The notes under the pieces: model-generated
What the model saw: the letters and a program-made list of their open reading frames with translations, nothing else
Database searches by the model: none
Told to the model about the DNA's origin: nothing
Program-made: the position numbers and the translations under genes
Part shown: positions 47,459 to 59,260 of the stretch, one piece after another
Position numbering within the stretch: the first letter of the stretch is position 1
Layout: each line of letters begins with the position of its first letter
From: Rostrohypoxylon terebratum
Taxonomy: Eukaryota > Ascomycota > Sordariomycetes > Xylariales > Hypoxylaceae
Direction of reading: 5' to 3'
NCBI GenBank assembly: GCA_022497145.1
Contig: MU385860.1
Coordinates: 434,001-498,000 of the forward strand
DNA: 64,000 bases

Positions 47459-48292
47459 CTACGCAGCTGAAGACTCCTCCTTCTCGAGCATCTCCCTAAC
47501 CCTCCTCCTCCTCTCAATCTCCTGCCTCCGCCACTCCTCGTCGCTGACATCGGGCATCTCGAGCGGCTCGTTGAAGGCAGTGCCCGGCTCGAGCTTCTCG
47601 GTGCGCGACTCCCAGACGTCGGTGCTGCTGGGCTGGCCGGGGGCGTAGTACTTTGCGTACTCCTTGCGGCGGTAGCGGTCGCGGATCATGTTCTCCTTCT
47701 GGGGGGAGGCGAGGGCGCGGGTGCGCATGCAGAACCAGAAGTCGTCCCAGTGCTCGGAGCAGGAGCGCACGTTGCCCTCGCGGTAGACGGAGAGCCATTG
47801 GCCGCCGAGGGAGTTGCAGTGGAAGGCGGCGTCGAAGGTGGTGCGGCAGGACATCGTGGTCGGGAGGAGGGATTCGGAGAGGGGGTCTAGTTGCGTCGGG
47901 GTCCAGGTTTGTGGGTTTGGTTGGGAGGGGGACGGGGTTGGGGGGGTGGTTGAGGTGCTGGTGGTGCTGGGTTTGCTGAAGGCGCTCCAGAGGGGGCGTG
48001 TCCAGTCGGATGATTTTGGTGGAGCGATCGGGTCGGGAGCGGAGGATGAGGAGGATGGAGGTGCCGGTTTAGAGGACTCGGCTGGTTTGGCGGGTTCGAC
48101 TGGCTTGGTCTTGCTGCCGCTGTCGCCGAATTCTGATTGTAATTGCGCCATGAACTTGGCGATTTCGGGGTCGCTGTACTCGGATTCGACTTGCTTCGTC
48201 GGCGGGGAGGATTTGGGAGGTTCGGAGGAGGAGTTGGAATTTGAGTCGGGACCCTTGGAGGGGGGTTGCGATGATGACCACATCCAACCCAT
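47459..48292 (-). CDS. EMI1: Emi1-type DUF3128 twin CX9C protein
   Basis: Single exon, 277 aa. The C-terminal half carries the DUF3128 domain with two CX9C motifs (Cys149/Cys159 in CRTTFDAAFHC and Cys178/Cys188 in CSEHWDDFWFC), each expected to form disulfides in a helical hairpin as in Mia40 substrates of the mitochondrial intermembrane space. It is followed by a Lys/Arg/Glu-rich helix. The first ~140 residues are Ser/Pro/Thr-rich and disordered, a fungal extension. Yeast Emi1 is needed for early meiotic induction and for mitochondrial DNA maintenance. It is divergently paired with the Yme2 gene, another mitochondrial protein. Family secure; role taken from homologues. Confidence 0.9.
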   Translation of the reverse strand: MGWMWSSSQPPSKGPDSNSNSSSEPPKSSPPTKQVESEYSDPEIAKFMAQLQSEFGDSGSKTKPVEPAKPAESSKPAPPSSSSSAPDPIAPPKSSDWTRPLWSAFSKPSTTSTSTTPPTPSPSQPNPQTWTPTQLDPLSESLLPTTMSCRTTFDAAFHCNSLGGQWLSVYREGNVRSCSEHWDDFWFCMRTRALASPQKENMIRDRYRRKEYAKYYAPGQPSSTDVWESRTEKLEPGTAFNEPLEMPDVSDEEWRRQEIERRRRVREMLEKEESSAA

Positions 48293-49044
48293 CTTGTTCG
48301 CTTGGTGCTAGGTATATCGGAATGGGTGGCTTTGTATGGTCAATACGGATATTTGCTGTCGAGCAATTGAACTGATGTCTTCGAAATCTTTGAGAAAACG
48401 AGAGAATGATTGCGAGGAGTATAAACCGATAAAACGCTTAGAAGAGGAGATGGATGCGGGGGATTGACAAGGACGCGGGGTGTAATATCAGGGCCGTAGC
48501 ATTTGGTCCGTGATATAATTCCTTGAAGGTGATCGGTTTTTTTCGGCTCAACCAATGACGAATACGCTGATTACGAGGTGCGACCTGAGGTCCTGAGTTT
48601 ATATGGTACGATTAACCTCTTACGGACGCAAGATATGGTCTGATATGGTGACCTCACATATGCAAGTATTCGCTGTTACTTTTGGAGAATTCACATAACC
48701 CGTTGCAAGCCAGTATCCTCGTCGATTGCCCTTTCTCTTTTCCCTTAATACATCCATTTGATTACAGAGCGAAATACTACCTAGTATATTGTACATAGTG
48801 TGGCTTGACTAACGGTGGCTTTCTCAATCTTCCCCTCTAATTGTGGCTCAGGTACGCAAAGCTACCCGAGATATCCACGATGACCTCATCGGCCTATAGG
48901 AAATGAGAATAGTTCCCTAACCGAGCACTAATACCAATAAATTTCTTACACACCTGCAATCTTCCAATTATCCTATTTTTTTTCTTGCTTCCCATAACTT
49001 ATATAACTTATAAACATGGGAGGATATTTTGAATTTACCAGACA
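48293..49044. other. Divergent promoter between EMI1 and YME2
   Basis: 752 bp shared by two mitochondrial-protein genes. A T8 run lies near 48977. No convincing open frame and no clear regulatory site could be named. Confidence 0.45.
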
Positions 49045-51642
49045 ATGATCTCTCGATTCGCAAGTTCCTGTCCCAGGAGCTTGCCTGGCTGGAGAGCTCA
49101 AAGCTCAATGCTTAGACCCAGACCCATCGTCACCCCACATTACCAGCCAAGATGGACCCCGGCGCTGAGAGCTTGGGAGAGCACGGGAGAAGGGAAGAGT
49201 GGACATATCGACGCAGCTCCGAATGAGTCTATACTATGGATCGACAGTATGATTACCTATAATATATCTCATTTAACCACTCTCTAATATCGTGCAGACT
49301 TATTTCCCCTGAAACTCTCCGGCTTGTTACGAGCGCCATGGAGGAGCCCCGACGAAGATCTTTCCAAATTGATGGAGAGATTTGAAAGCTCGTCTCTAGG
49401 TGTACTGGATCCAATCAATCTGGTTAAGCGTGCCATTCCCGAGACAGTCCCAGTCAAGATCAGAGAAATTCTACCTCGTCTCAAAGACGGTGGTGCATTC
49501 GTCAAATTCACATATCCAGCCAACGTATCCGTTCAGGAGATCGAAAGCACCATCTCCAAGTCTCTCCAAGAGAATCCTGTGAAGCCATTTTTCAGTATCT
49601 GGAGAGGAGTTCAGGCTGGTTTGGTCCAAGGAATTCCATGGTTAGAGGATCTACACAGATTTCCCAATGACCGATTGAGAGTCGAATTCGTCCCCAAGGT
49701 TCCTGGTGAAGAGGCAGTCGAATTATCCCAAGAGACACTATACAGCTTATTCCGTCGATATGGAAAGATTGCCGAAATCAGCTCCCAGCCATGGGACTCC
49801 AAGGTTCTTCCACGATACGCCTATGTCGACTTTGCTTCTGTAAGAGACGCCATTATGGCACGAAATTGCTTGCATGGCTTTATCGTACCAGAAAAGCTTG
49901 GCGGCGGTAAACTAGGGACAAAGCTTCAAATGTCTTATGAACAACGAGCAAAGCAACATCGATTCTGGGACTGGATATCGAACCATCCAAGGATTGTTAT
50001 TCCCGTTATAGTTGCACTACTTACCGGTCTTACCGTCATCATTTTCGACCCAATCCGATCTTTCTTTGTCAAGGCTCATATCACACAAAAATACAGTCTC
50101 AGCAAGAGCAGATTATATAGATGGCTTCGGCAGCGAACATTCGACATCTTAAGCCTCAGGAGAGAAAAGGCAGACCAGGCAGGACTGAACGCACTATGGA
50201 CTCACCGAAAAGACCTAATTGACCAAATCCAGAATTGGCTTTTGGAAACCACTAGCACTTTCATTGTGGTCCAAGGACCTCGCGGCTCGGGCAAGGAGGA
50301 ACTAGTGCTAAATCAGGCCCTGAGGGGGAGAAGCAATGTTCTTGTCATCGACTGTAAGCCGATAGTAGAAGCTAGGGGTGAATCGGCGACGATCAAGCAT
50401 TTAGCTGCCTCCGTCGGGTACCGTCCCATTTTCTCTTGGGCAAACAACGTTAGCAGCATGGTTGATCTAGCTGTTCAGAGCACGACTGGCGTGAAAGCCG
50501 GCTTCTCTGAAACTTTGGAGTCACAGGTGCAGAAGATCCTACAGACGACTGCCAATACTCTTACAGAGATCGGTGTCGCAGACCGCAGCAAGCATGATCC
50601 TGATGCTTCGCTAGCTGTCGACGCTTACCTTGAAGCTCACTCCGAGAAACGACCCGTCATTGTGATCGACAACTTCCTCCACAAGGGTGATACCAACACC
50701 ATTGTTTATGAAAAGATTGCCGAATGGGCTGCCGCTCTTGTTCAATCTAACGTCGCTCATGTCATCTTCCTAACTAACGACGCCTCTTACTCAAAGTCGC
50801 TATCTAAGTTCCTGCCCGATCGTATCTTCCGCCAGGCCTCTCTCGGTGATCTCTCCCACGATGTCGCCAAGCGTTTTATCTTAAGCCATATCCGTAATGG
50901 AGACGATCAACAATCCGAGACAGAAGATTCAGACGAAGCCACCGAAAAGCAACCGCCTGTCCAGCTCGACCTAACCGACCTCGACTCCTGCATCAACACC
51001 CTCGGCGGGCGCCTCACAGACCTCGAGTCCCTCGCCCGGCGCCTCAAAGCCGGCCAGAGCCCTCAACAAGCCGTGGCCGAAATAACCGAGCAATCCGCCT
51101 CCGAGATCCTCAAGATGTTCCTGCTGCCCGGCAAGACCACCAACGACGGCGAGCACACCTGGTCCGTAGAGCAAGCCTGGCACCTCGTCAAATCCCTCGC
51201 GCCCTCCGGCGCCCTGCGGTACAACGAAGTGCTACTGCACGCGACCTTCGCCTCGTCGACCAGCGCGCCCGACGGCGAGTCCGCGCTCGAAGGCCTGGCC
51301 AACGCCGAGCTGATCACCCTGCGCAGCGCCAACGGCCGCCCCGGCAGCATCATGCCCGGCAAGCCCGTGTACCAAGCCGCGTTCCAGCAGCTCGTCCGGG
51401 ACGTCGTGCTGGCCGCCAAGATGGACCTGCTGGTCCTGACCGAGCTGGTCAAGATCGAGGGCAAGACGATCGAGAAGGTGGAGGCGGAGCTGGCGCTCTT
51501 GGGCGGCTTGCCGAGACAGCCGAGGGAGACCGGCCCGAGGATCGTGTACTTGTTGGCTAAGCTGGAGGCCGCGCAGAGGAGGATCGAGGCGTTTGAGAGG
51601 GATATGGCGGGGTTGAAGAAAGTACTCGGTACGGAGTATTAG
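49045..51642 (+). CDS. YME2: Mitochondrial escape protein 2 (Yme2/Rna12)
   Basis: Two exons, 49045-49246 and 49298-51642, with a 51-nt intron at WID/NLFPLKLSG; 848 aa. The N terminus (first ~40 residues) is Arg/Ser-rich without acids, a typical mitochondrial presequence. An RRM-like fold lies at about 195-270 (FRRYGKIAEIS, YAYVDF), one membrane helix at ~300-317 (IVIPVIVALLTGLTVIIF), then a P-loop ATPase region from GPRGSGKE (~394-401). The C terminus has a coiled coil. Yeast Yme2 is an inner-membrane protein affecting nucleoid structure and mtDNA escape; the RRM is thought to face the matrix. Divergent from the Emi1 gene. GC rises sharply after about 50940. Secure. Confidence 0.95.
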
Positions 51643-52531
51643 AGGATAGATTGTGGCTTGGTGGCTGGCTCGGTGGGGGTGAATAAAAAGCAAAAGCAAA
51701 AGCAAAAGCAAAAGCAAAAGGGGTAGGGGGTAAGGCTCGGTGGGAAAAAGCAAAGGGAGAGTATATACGCATGCACTCACGGATGGTGGTCGAAAATGGT
51801 GGCATGCAGGTTGTACGTACGGGGACTAATTCGATACCCACCTCATTTACTATACAATGTCTTGATCACACTTCATGACACCCTATACGAATTGGCGAAG
51901 GTTCCGGCTCAGACTCGATCTTTTATTTACGCCTACATTATACCTTGAACACACAGCAAGAATCACCAAGAACGGGACCGAAGGATGAATTGAAACAGAT
52001 GAAAAAAACTTTTAATTCTGGTATCATAGATAACGACCAAAGCACAGCAAACTTCGGGCTCTGAGCCCAAGCCCGCCCAACGGGAAGCCGGACGGAAAAA
52101 GCAACTCCGCCGTAACAGATATACATAGTAGAAAAAAAAAACTCCCCCCATCCCGGATATCCCCACGCCCCCTTTCAACTCCATTCATTGGGACATCTGG
52201 AACGCCGGTCGGCGGGAACCCGCATGAGCGAAAGGGAAAGCGGCGGTGGTACTGATGGGAGGAGCGGTGATGATGACAATGATGCGATGCCGCCTTAAGC
52301 AGCAAGGATCCGAGACATGCAGTATTCGAAACCGCCTGACCGTAACAACCTTTTGACATTATAAATTTGCAAAAACAAGAAAAGCATGCAAACAAGCAAA
52401 CGATGCTGCTCGGTTCTATAGACAATCCCGTCTCCATGTTCCATTTCGTAACCACGTAGAGCGAAGAAGAGAAACGGTGACATTAGTCGTGAAGTAGCCT
52501 CTGCATGCTAAGGCCGGAGTAGCAAAGAAGT
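51643..52531. other. YME2-MIF2 convergent spacer
   Basis: About 890 bp with a hexamer repeat (listed) and an otherwise unremarkable sequence. Minus-strand frames at 51232-51780 and 52024-52455 overlap or mirror YME2 and have no protein character. Confidence 0.5.
51684..51720. repeat. Hexamer microsatellite (GCAAAA)n
   Basis: About six tandem units of AAAAGC, in the 3' flank of YME2. Likely length-polymorphic between strains. Confidence 0.85.
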
Positions 52532-54660
52532 CTATTCCTGCCCTTCCTCTGGCTGAACCATAGTCTCACAGCCTTGCGCGAAAAAGATGCGTGCTTGTGT
52601 GTTGCTGTCGTTCAGTATACTATAGTGGTTTCCTAAGAAATAGAATATTAGTAAGTGTACGTTTGAATAAGACGTCAAGGATTAGCATACCTCTAGGGAC
52701 AAACCACATTCCACCCTTTCCGATCCTGAACTCTGTCTGTGCGACCGTAACTTCGACACTGCCGGAGTGCACGAAGAAAACCATATGCATCTTCCGTGAG
52801 TTCTTCGTCCGCTTCTCCGATCCGGGCGGCATATCCACGATGCCGGACCCAAAGAACGGCATCGTCAGCGTCTTGGCGAATCGGAACGTCGCGTCTTTGA
52901 TATCTTTCAATTGTATGGCCGCTTCCGAGACGGCTAGTTCCTCCTCTGCGACCACAACCTCTTCGTCGTCCGGCTGGTTTTCTTGCCCTGGCCGCCAGTA
53001 TATGCACTCGCCCGTTATGCGCCCGGGGTCGTACTCCCAGTCGTCGCGCTCTACCTCTTCCTCCACAATTGTAGATGAACGACGACCTCTCTTCGCACCT
53101 GTCTTAGGAGGGCGTCCAGCGCGGCGTTTTCTTGGTTGGTCGCTGACATCAGTTTTGCGTATTACACCTGAAACGGTTGTCATCACGAAACGCTGCTTTT
53201 TGTCTTCGAAAATATCCCGGTTTTCCTCGTCGTAAAGGAGGCGTTCGCCCTTCCAAAACTGCAGGGGCTTGTACGAATGTCGACCTGACCGTGTAGTGCG
53301 CATATTGTCTTCCTCTTCTCGATGCAATGCAACGAGTCCTCGACCTTTAGGTAGGGGGGGGCCGCGTTGGACGACGGGCTCGTCGACTCCTATACCCGAT
53401 GACTTTCTTTTTCGACCAGGCTTTCCTTTCTCCTTTGTTGCGGGTTGTTTCGATACAGTAGCCTTCTGTTCTGTCTTGTTATTTCGTTGGCGCTTTGTTC
53501 CCCTCTCTTCTACATTGTCTTCTTGTTCTTCTCCTTGTTCCTCGACGTTGCTACCCCCTGAATTTCTCTCTGACCTTCTTCGTTTCGCGGGTTGTTTCGT
53601 AGGTTCGGGAGACTTCTTAGATTGTGCCCCCTTCGCCGGTCGTCCTCGTTGCTTCTTGGCAGGCTCGCCTTCGGTCTCTTTACTTTGCGCAGCAGCCGTC
53701 GAAGATTCTCCTTCCTCTTCCTGAACAGGCGATTTGGGCTTGCGGCCTCTGCGCTTCTTAGCCGGCGGGGTAGGCTCTGCCTCTTGGGTCTGCTCTTCTA
53801 AATCTTCTTCGGGCTCTGGCTCAGGTTCTATAGGGTCGTCTTGTTCTTCCACTAGATCCATTTCATCACCACCAGCATCGATGCCTTCTCCATCTTCATC
53901 ATCATCATCCTCTTCTTGCTGAGGTTGCTTTCGTCTACCTCGTAGAATGGCATCGTCATCGTCATCATCGGAATCTTGAGCTCGAGCATGATTATTGGCG
54001 GGTCTTCCGGTCTTAGCCTTCCCACCGTTCACTTTCGAATTACCATTTACTTGAGGCCTCGCGCCCTTTGAAGAGGGGCCCTGGGAGAAGTCCAACCTTC
54101 GGTTGACTGCTTTCGGGGGGGTGGGTTCAGGTCCCGTAACGATAGAACCTCGAGCAGGGGATGAAGTAGGTCCTAGATGCGGGTTTTGGCGTGCTGGAGA
54201 TTGTAGGTTTGTCTTTAGAGGAGATCGAGCGCGCGGTAGCGAAGGACGATTATGACGCTGTTTCATAATAGTAGCTGGTCCCATTTGAGATTCTAGTATA
54301 GGAGATCAGCGAACAGATAAGGGGATAGAGCTAAATCTTGTATTGTGTGCGGCGTACCATCATCGATTTCCATAGTTTGCTCCTCGTCCGAGTCCCCTTG
54401 GCCTCGTCCATTAGCTTTGTTAACAGCGGCATTGTTGACATCTTTCTCGGGCGAAGAAAATAGAGCATCGACATTTTCAAAACCATGTTCATCGCGTTCG
54501 CGTTCTGCTAATGTGAGACCCGTTTTCCTACGACCTATATATCAGCCTCAATCCACCTCGCAAAAGCGCATTATGATAAATACCTTCCCTGCTTTCCTAA
54601 CTCGTAGACCGCCTCATTTTGCGACTGCGTGATGCGCCGCTGAGACGACTTTGGCGGCAT
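52532..54660 (-). CDS. MIF2: Inner kinetochore protein Mif2/CENP-C
   Basis: Four exons, 54660-54584, 54527-54358, 54292-52691, 52632-52532; 649 aa, all phases consistent. The protein starts MPPKSSQRRITQ and has the fungal Mif2 N-terminal block (YELGKQGRKTGLTLAERERDEHG split by introns). The middle is disordered and very acidic/basic, with several AT-hook-like cores (RGRKP, RGRPAK, AGRPPK). A CENP-C signature (TRSGRHSYKPLQFW, about residue 415) binds the CENP-A/H2A nucleosome face, and the C terminus is a cupin fold (~555-649, including MVFFVHSGSVEVTV and IGKGGMWFVPRGNHY) that dimerises. It links centromeric nucleosomes to the outer kinetochore. Divergent from the RNase H2 gene. Very secure. 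Confidence 0.95.
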
Positions 54661-54790
54661 AGCGACGGTTACTAGCGGTGGCTGGTTGAGATCCTCGGAT
54701 TGAAGTGGCTTTGCCAATTGTATCCACGACGATTAGCTAATACGATCTTTGTAGATGGAGACGAGGGGCGCATTTAAATCTGAATCTGAA

Positions 54791-54800
54791 TGACGCGAAA
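54791..54800. promoter_or_regulatory. E2F/MBF-like element TGACGCGAAA
   Basis: The reverse complement is TTTCGCGTCA, close to the E2F consensus TTTSGCGC and containing the MBF core ACGCG. It lies 131 bp upstream of the MIF2 ATG. Short motif, so chance occurrence is possible. Confidence 0.4.
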
Positions 54801-55029
54801 GTAAATAGGGAAAAAGAGGAAATTAAAGAATTATGGGCGGGGAACAACGTTGATGTTTACTTTCTCGATGAGCTTGTGCCTTCCCGCTGGTAAGCAACGA
54901 TTGTATGCACGTCCCTTGTGGTTTCTGTGGAGCGAGTCCCTTGTATGTCTTTTATGATTGGCTAGAAATGGTCAAAAATTCCGAACAGTATGGGGTACTT
55001 AGGTACTTATACATATTACACCTACTAGA

Positions 55030-55044
55030 ACGCGCTTGGCGCGT
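55030..55044. promoter_or_regulatory. Inverted ACGCG pair (MCB-like)
   Basis: ACGCGC-TTG-GCGCGT is a perfect 6-bp inverted repeat with a 3-bp spacer holding two ACGCG cores, 196 bp upstream of the RNH201 ATG. It resembles binding sites of MBF-type (Mbp1/Swi6) cell-cycle factors. Function inferred. Confidence 0.4.
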
Positions 55045-55239
55045 CGGCCAGAGGCAGCTTCGACTTGGGCTTTCTACATAGTATGCGGACCCATATACGT
55101 ACCTGGACAGCACTTCCTACTAGGTAGGTAGACTCGAATATTGAGACACAAAATCTTTAGGCATTTTTTTATTTTTATACTCTCCTAACCAAGCTCAAAC
55201 TAAGAAGGAACACCGTTTCAGCACTAGATACTCCGAGAA

Positions 55240-56319
55240 ATGGAAGACACGCAAATGGACGAGGGCAACGTAGCCCTCGAAACCCCAGCAACCGACGTCT
55301 TTGTGCCGCCCTCCATCCACAAGCCCGCCACCCTCGCCGGCGAAACATACACACATTTCTCACCAGTCCCGCCGTCCCTCCTCCCCCAAGAAAAAGACAA
55401 AGACGCTACATCCACCACCGACGAACCCTCCTCCCAAACCGGCCCCCCCTGCGTCCTCGGCGTCGACGAAGCCGGCCGCGGCCCCGTCCTCGGGCCCATG
55501 GTCTACGGGGTCTTCTACCTGCCCCTCCCCTCCTCGGACGCCCTCCTAAAGCAAACCCACCACTTCGACGACTCGAAAGTGCTCACGCCCGCCGTCCGCT
55601 CCTCCCTAATGCAGACGCTCTGCACGCCCGCAACAGACCTGCACTCCACGTGCGGGTGGGCCGTCTCCTGCCTCTCGGCGCGGGACATCGGCTCGAACAT
55701 GATGCGCCCCAGCACCGCGGCGCCGTACAACCTGAACGCGCAAGCGCTGGACGCGACGGTGACCCTGATCCAGGGCGTGCTGGATAGAGGCGTCAACGTG
55801 CGCGAGATATACGTGGACACCGTCGGTCCGCCCGCCGCGTACCAGGCGAAGCTCGCGCGTGTGTTCCCCACCACGCGCATCACCGTCGCCAAGAAGGCCG
55901 ATAGCCTGTACCCGTGCGTGAGCGCGGCCAGTGTGTGCGCCAAGGTGACGAGAGATGCCGCGTTGGAGGTGTTGTACGAAGCACGAGCTGCGGCTGGGCT
56001 GGCGGAGAAGGGGAACTCGGCTGCGGATGCGGAGGAGGCGAAGGAGCTGAGCTGGGGCTCGGGATACCCGTCTGATGCGCGGTGCGTCGCATGGCTACGG
56101 CGGAATATGCACCCTGTATTCGGCTGGGGTCCCGAGTGTCGCTTTAGCTGGGGCACGGCGAAAGATATGTTAGAAGCGAAGGGTGGCATCAAAGTCGATT
56201 GGCCGGTCGATGAGGACGACGAGAATAGTAGGCTTACAGATTATTTTGCTGATAAGGATAAAGACGTAGATGAGTTGGGAACATGGTTTGGAACACCCGC
56301 GGGTCTCGAAGCTTTCTAA
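55240..56319 (+). CDS. RNH201: RNase H2 catalytic subunit A
   Basis: Single exon, 359 aa. Cleaves RNA in RNA-DNA hybrids and single ribonucleotides embedded in DNA, as the catalytic subunit of a nuclear trimer. The active site is complete: Asp76 and Glu77 in GVDEAGRGPVLGP, Asp193 in YVDTVGPP and Asp221 in KKADSLYP, with the 28-residue spacing between the last two as in the human enzyme. A DDSK block and SAASVCAKVTRD follow. The first ~70 residues are a low-complexity extension without known fold. A Tyr in the GR-motif region, needed for ribonucleotide recognition, is expected in the DSLYP context. Codons become very GC-rich in the middle. Very secure. Confidence 0.97.
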   Translation: MEDTQMDEGNVALETPATDVFVPPSIHKPATLAGETYTHFSPVPPSLLPQEKDKDATSTTDEPSSQTGPPCVLGVDEAGRGPVLGPMVYGVFYLPLPSSDALLKQTHHFDDSKVLTPAVRSSLMQTLCTPATDLHSTCGWAVSCLSARDIGSNMMRPSTAAPYNLNAQALDATVTLIQGVLDRGVNVREIYVDTVGPPAAYQAKLARVFPTTRITVAKKADSLYPCVSAASVCAKVTRDAALEVLYEARAAAGLAEKGNSAADAEEAKELSWGSGYPSDARCVAWLRRNMHPVFGWGPECRFSWGTAKDMLEAKGGIKVDWPVDEDDENSRLTDYFADKDKDVDELGTWFGTPAGLEAF

Positions 56320-56498
56320 TTCAGAATCTAGAATATCGAGATGATGATATTGCATTAGCATGGATCACGGCGTTTGGGTAGGAAACGATTGGTATAAATC
56401 AGTGTCTATTGATTAAGGGATTATCTCCCATAGAAATTGCCTTTTACTACTATATCCAGCCCCCTATTGTTTTTTATGAATGCCATAAAACAGTTCTA
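56320..56498. other. Short convergent 3' spacer
   Basis: 179 bp between the RNH201 and SEY1 stops; A/T-rich 3' ends. Confidence 0.5.
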
Positions 56499-59260
56499 TT
56501 AGAAGTCATCGTCATCGGCTGGGCTAGCTCGCGATTGCTTCTTACCCCTACTATCTAGGGTGTCCATACTGACCGAGTCGCTATCCCGGCCACGCATCCC
56601 GATAGCTTGTCTGGCGGTCTCGTTATTCTCGAGGAAGTCTCGGAGTCGTTGCTTGCCGATATCGATTGCTTGGTTCCACGCCGCACCGCTCATCTGCATC
56701 ATAGGGCCTAAGAGGTTGAGAGTGTATGAAATGTATAGACCGCCGGCAACAAGAATGAGTAACATAAATAAAATAGGGTTGCGTAGGACTATTGGAAAGT
56801 TAGTAAGCACATGAATTGATCCAGTAGTATTGCGCAGTGAGACTTACCAGCTAGAATCTCGTTCCAGCCCAACACCAATAATAACCCGTAGAAATACAAA
56901 GGAACTTGGGTAATTCCACCAATAGCACTTCGTTTGGCCTCCAAATACACACCGTCGGCGGTCTTCTTGAACCTGACCACTAGGTCTTGTCGCTTAGCTT
57001 CACTGAGTACGGTGACTTCTTCCTCAAAGCTCTTTCCATCTTCCTCGTCAATGCCACCGATAGGCGCGAGGTCATCTTCGTCCTCAGGCTCCACCCCAGG
57101 AGGTTGGTTGCCGATGAATTCTGGTAGGTCTGGTGGCGAGGATGTCGCAAGGAGCTTGAACTTGGATAGAAGAGGAATAAGGGTAAGCGTCGATTCTCGG
57201 GCGCGAGTGTAGATGCCCTCGATATCATCGGCAGGACGCCATATTCGAGGAACACCCGCTTCGTCGTAGCGGAACTTGTCCTCGAAGTTCTCTCGAAGCT
57301 TAAGGAGAATGTTGCCTTCCATAACTTCCTCCTCGATCTTCTCTCGGAGAGCTACCCAGCTCTTCCTCCTCAGGCGCCAGAGACCGACCTGAACTTCTTC
57401 TTCACTCGCCTCGAAACTCTTAGCTCTATCTGCGAAACGGCTCTCCGCTTCCTTGACGATGGATGTAAAGAGAGTCCAGATGCGATCCCAAAGGTCCTTT
57501 TCGGTCGGTGGTTTCTCGCCGGTCTCGGGGGCTCCAGAGCCTCCCCTCCCTGATCCTAACTTGTTAAACTCGAGTCCGACAGAGTCGCCAAGACGGGACT
57601 TGACCCAACGTTCGACTCGAGTCGCCAGTCTTCGCATCTCTTCCTTCCGCAAGCGAGAGCTGACCTGATCAAGTTCCTTTTCGAAGAGGACATACTGGGG
57701 CTTGAAGTTGGTCCATGGCACATCCTGGATTGCAAGACCCTGCGCCTCAACCCTAAAGATTTCCAGAGACTTGGTCTTCGCCGTTTCTACTATCTCAGCA
57801 AATTCGTAAGCGCCGCCAGATTTCTGGCCCGCTTTCACGGCGCTGGTTACATCATCGCTGAACGTAATCACGCCGGTTTTATGAAGAGAGGATAGTTGAC
57901 CTTGGTACAGTGCTTTGAGACGCTGGTCGATCTTAGTCTCCAAGTCAGTTCGCTTGAGAGAGTAAACCTTCTTATGGTATCGGCTGGCTTGGACTTCGAA
58001 GGATTTGACGCACTTCTCCCTGGTTGCACTGCCTGTGCTACCAAGATTCGGGAGAACAATTGGCTTGCCACTACGGGTCGCGTCTGCTTGCTGTTCCTCT
58101 AATGGGCTGATGGCTTCATCAAATGCTATCAAGACTTCTCGGGAGATCTCATCACACCGGAACTGGGCAAGAAGCTCCTGCTGTGTTGGTAGATCAAGAT
58201 CCTTGTTGTTCACAATTTGGTCCCAGATGCCCTCCGCATAATGAGAGAAACCATCAGCCGGGATTCTTCGGTGGTATTCAGGCAAGAAGACACCCCCTGC
58301 AAGTTCCTGTTCACCATGCTCCAACTGAGTCTTAGAGTTCCGATTTCCAGCAACAAACCTGCCTCCTAGAAGTTTGACTTCGCTCTCGAACTTTTCCGGC
58401 TGTAAGATCTTATGAGGTAGCGCAGCGAAGGCAAAGTCGAAGTAATCTTCTATTCGCGATTTCTCGAGGCCGGAAGGCTTCGAAATCGAGGACCAAATCT
58501 TGGTGAGATCTTGGATTAGGGTGTTTCGGAGATTCGACAGGGGAGTGTGACCGATATGATCGCGAATGACGAAGAACAGGAGGGACCTTGGCGTAGATCT
58601 AGATGTGCGACATTAGCTTGGTCTTCAATACGGGGTAGCCGCATGGTTTCGTTTCAACTTACTGCTTATCCTTTAAGAAAAGTTGGAGATTGACTTCAAA
58701 GACAGTTTTCAATAGGCCCATGTTGGCTCCTTGGTACAATCCGACTTGGTGTTCCCAAATATTGACGATAAGCACTTCACTGGTAGCCAGGGCAAATAGT
58801 GCACTCTTCCTTTCGAAGTCCTGATCTTCACCCCTTTCTCTACCATCTGTGCCTTCTACATCCATAACGAGAATATTGTCGGCCATAGACCCTTTCTTGT
58901 TCTTGGACATCCATATTCCTTTTGTTGTTTGGCGACGCTCACTTTCGGACATAACATTAAACTCAGTACCAAAGAGATTGTTGAGAAGCGTAGATTTGCC
59001 AGTAGACTGAGAACCGAAGACAGAAATTAGGTGATAGTTGAATCCAGCATCGGCAACGTCGGTTGCATGTAAGTAAGAATTGATGTTCGAACTGGAAGCG
59101 CATGGGTTAACGACGGTTACTCTACAGATGATGCGACACGTAGCTATCGCAAGACGGGTGAAACTTACTTGAATTCCTTATCCTCGTCAATAACTTGGAT
59201 GCCATGCTCGTAGTGAGCTTCGGCTGGCTTGTCGCCGACGGAAGAGAAATGACCATTCAT
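56499..59260 (-). CDS. SEY1: Dynamin-like GTPase Sey1 (atlastin/RHD3 family)
   Basis: Four exons: 59260-59169, 59091-58663, 58598-56848, 56788-56499; 853 aa. It drives homotypic fusion of ER tubules. Seen: P-loop GSQSTGKS (57-64), switch I RRQTTKGIW (83-91), G3 DVEG (108-111) with GTDGRERG, and the G4 RD in FVIRDHIG. A long helical bundle follows, then two closely spaced membrane hairpin helices near the end (VPLYFYGLLLVLGW and NPILFMLLILVAGGLY) and a cytosolic tail ending DDDDF. The third intron falls exactly between the two membrane helices. The length matches fungal Sey1. Very secure. Confidence 0.97.

Larger units (their letters stand above)
54661..55239. other. Divergent promoter between MIF2 and RNH201
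   Basis: 579 bp with CGCG-core elements (listed separately), an ATTGG near 54957 and T-rich sequence just upstream of RNH201. No gene is seen. Confidence 0.5.
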
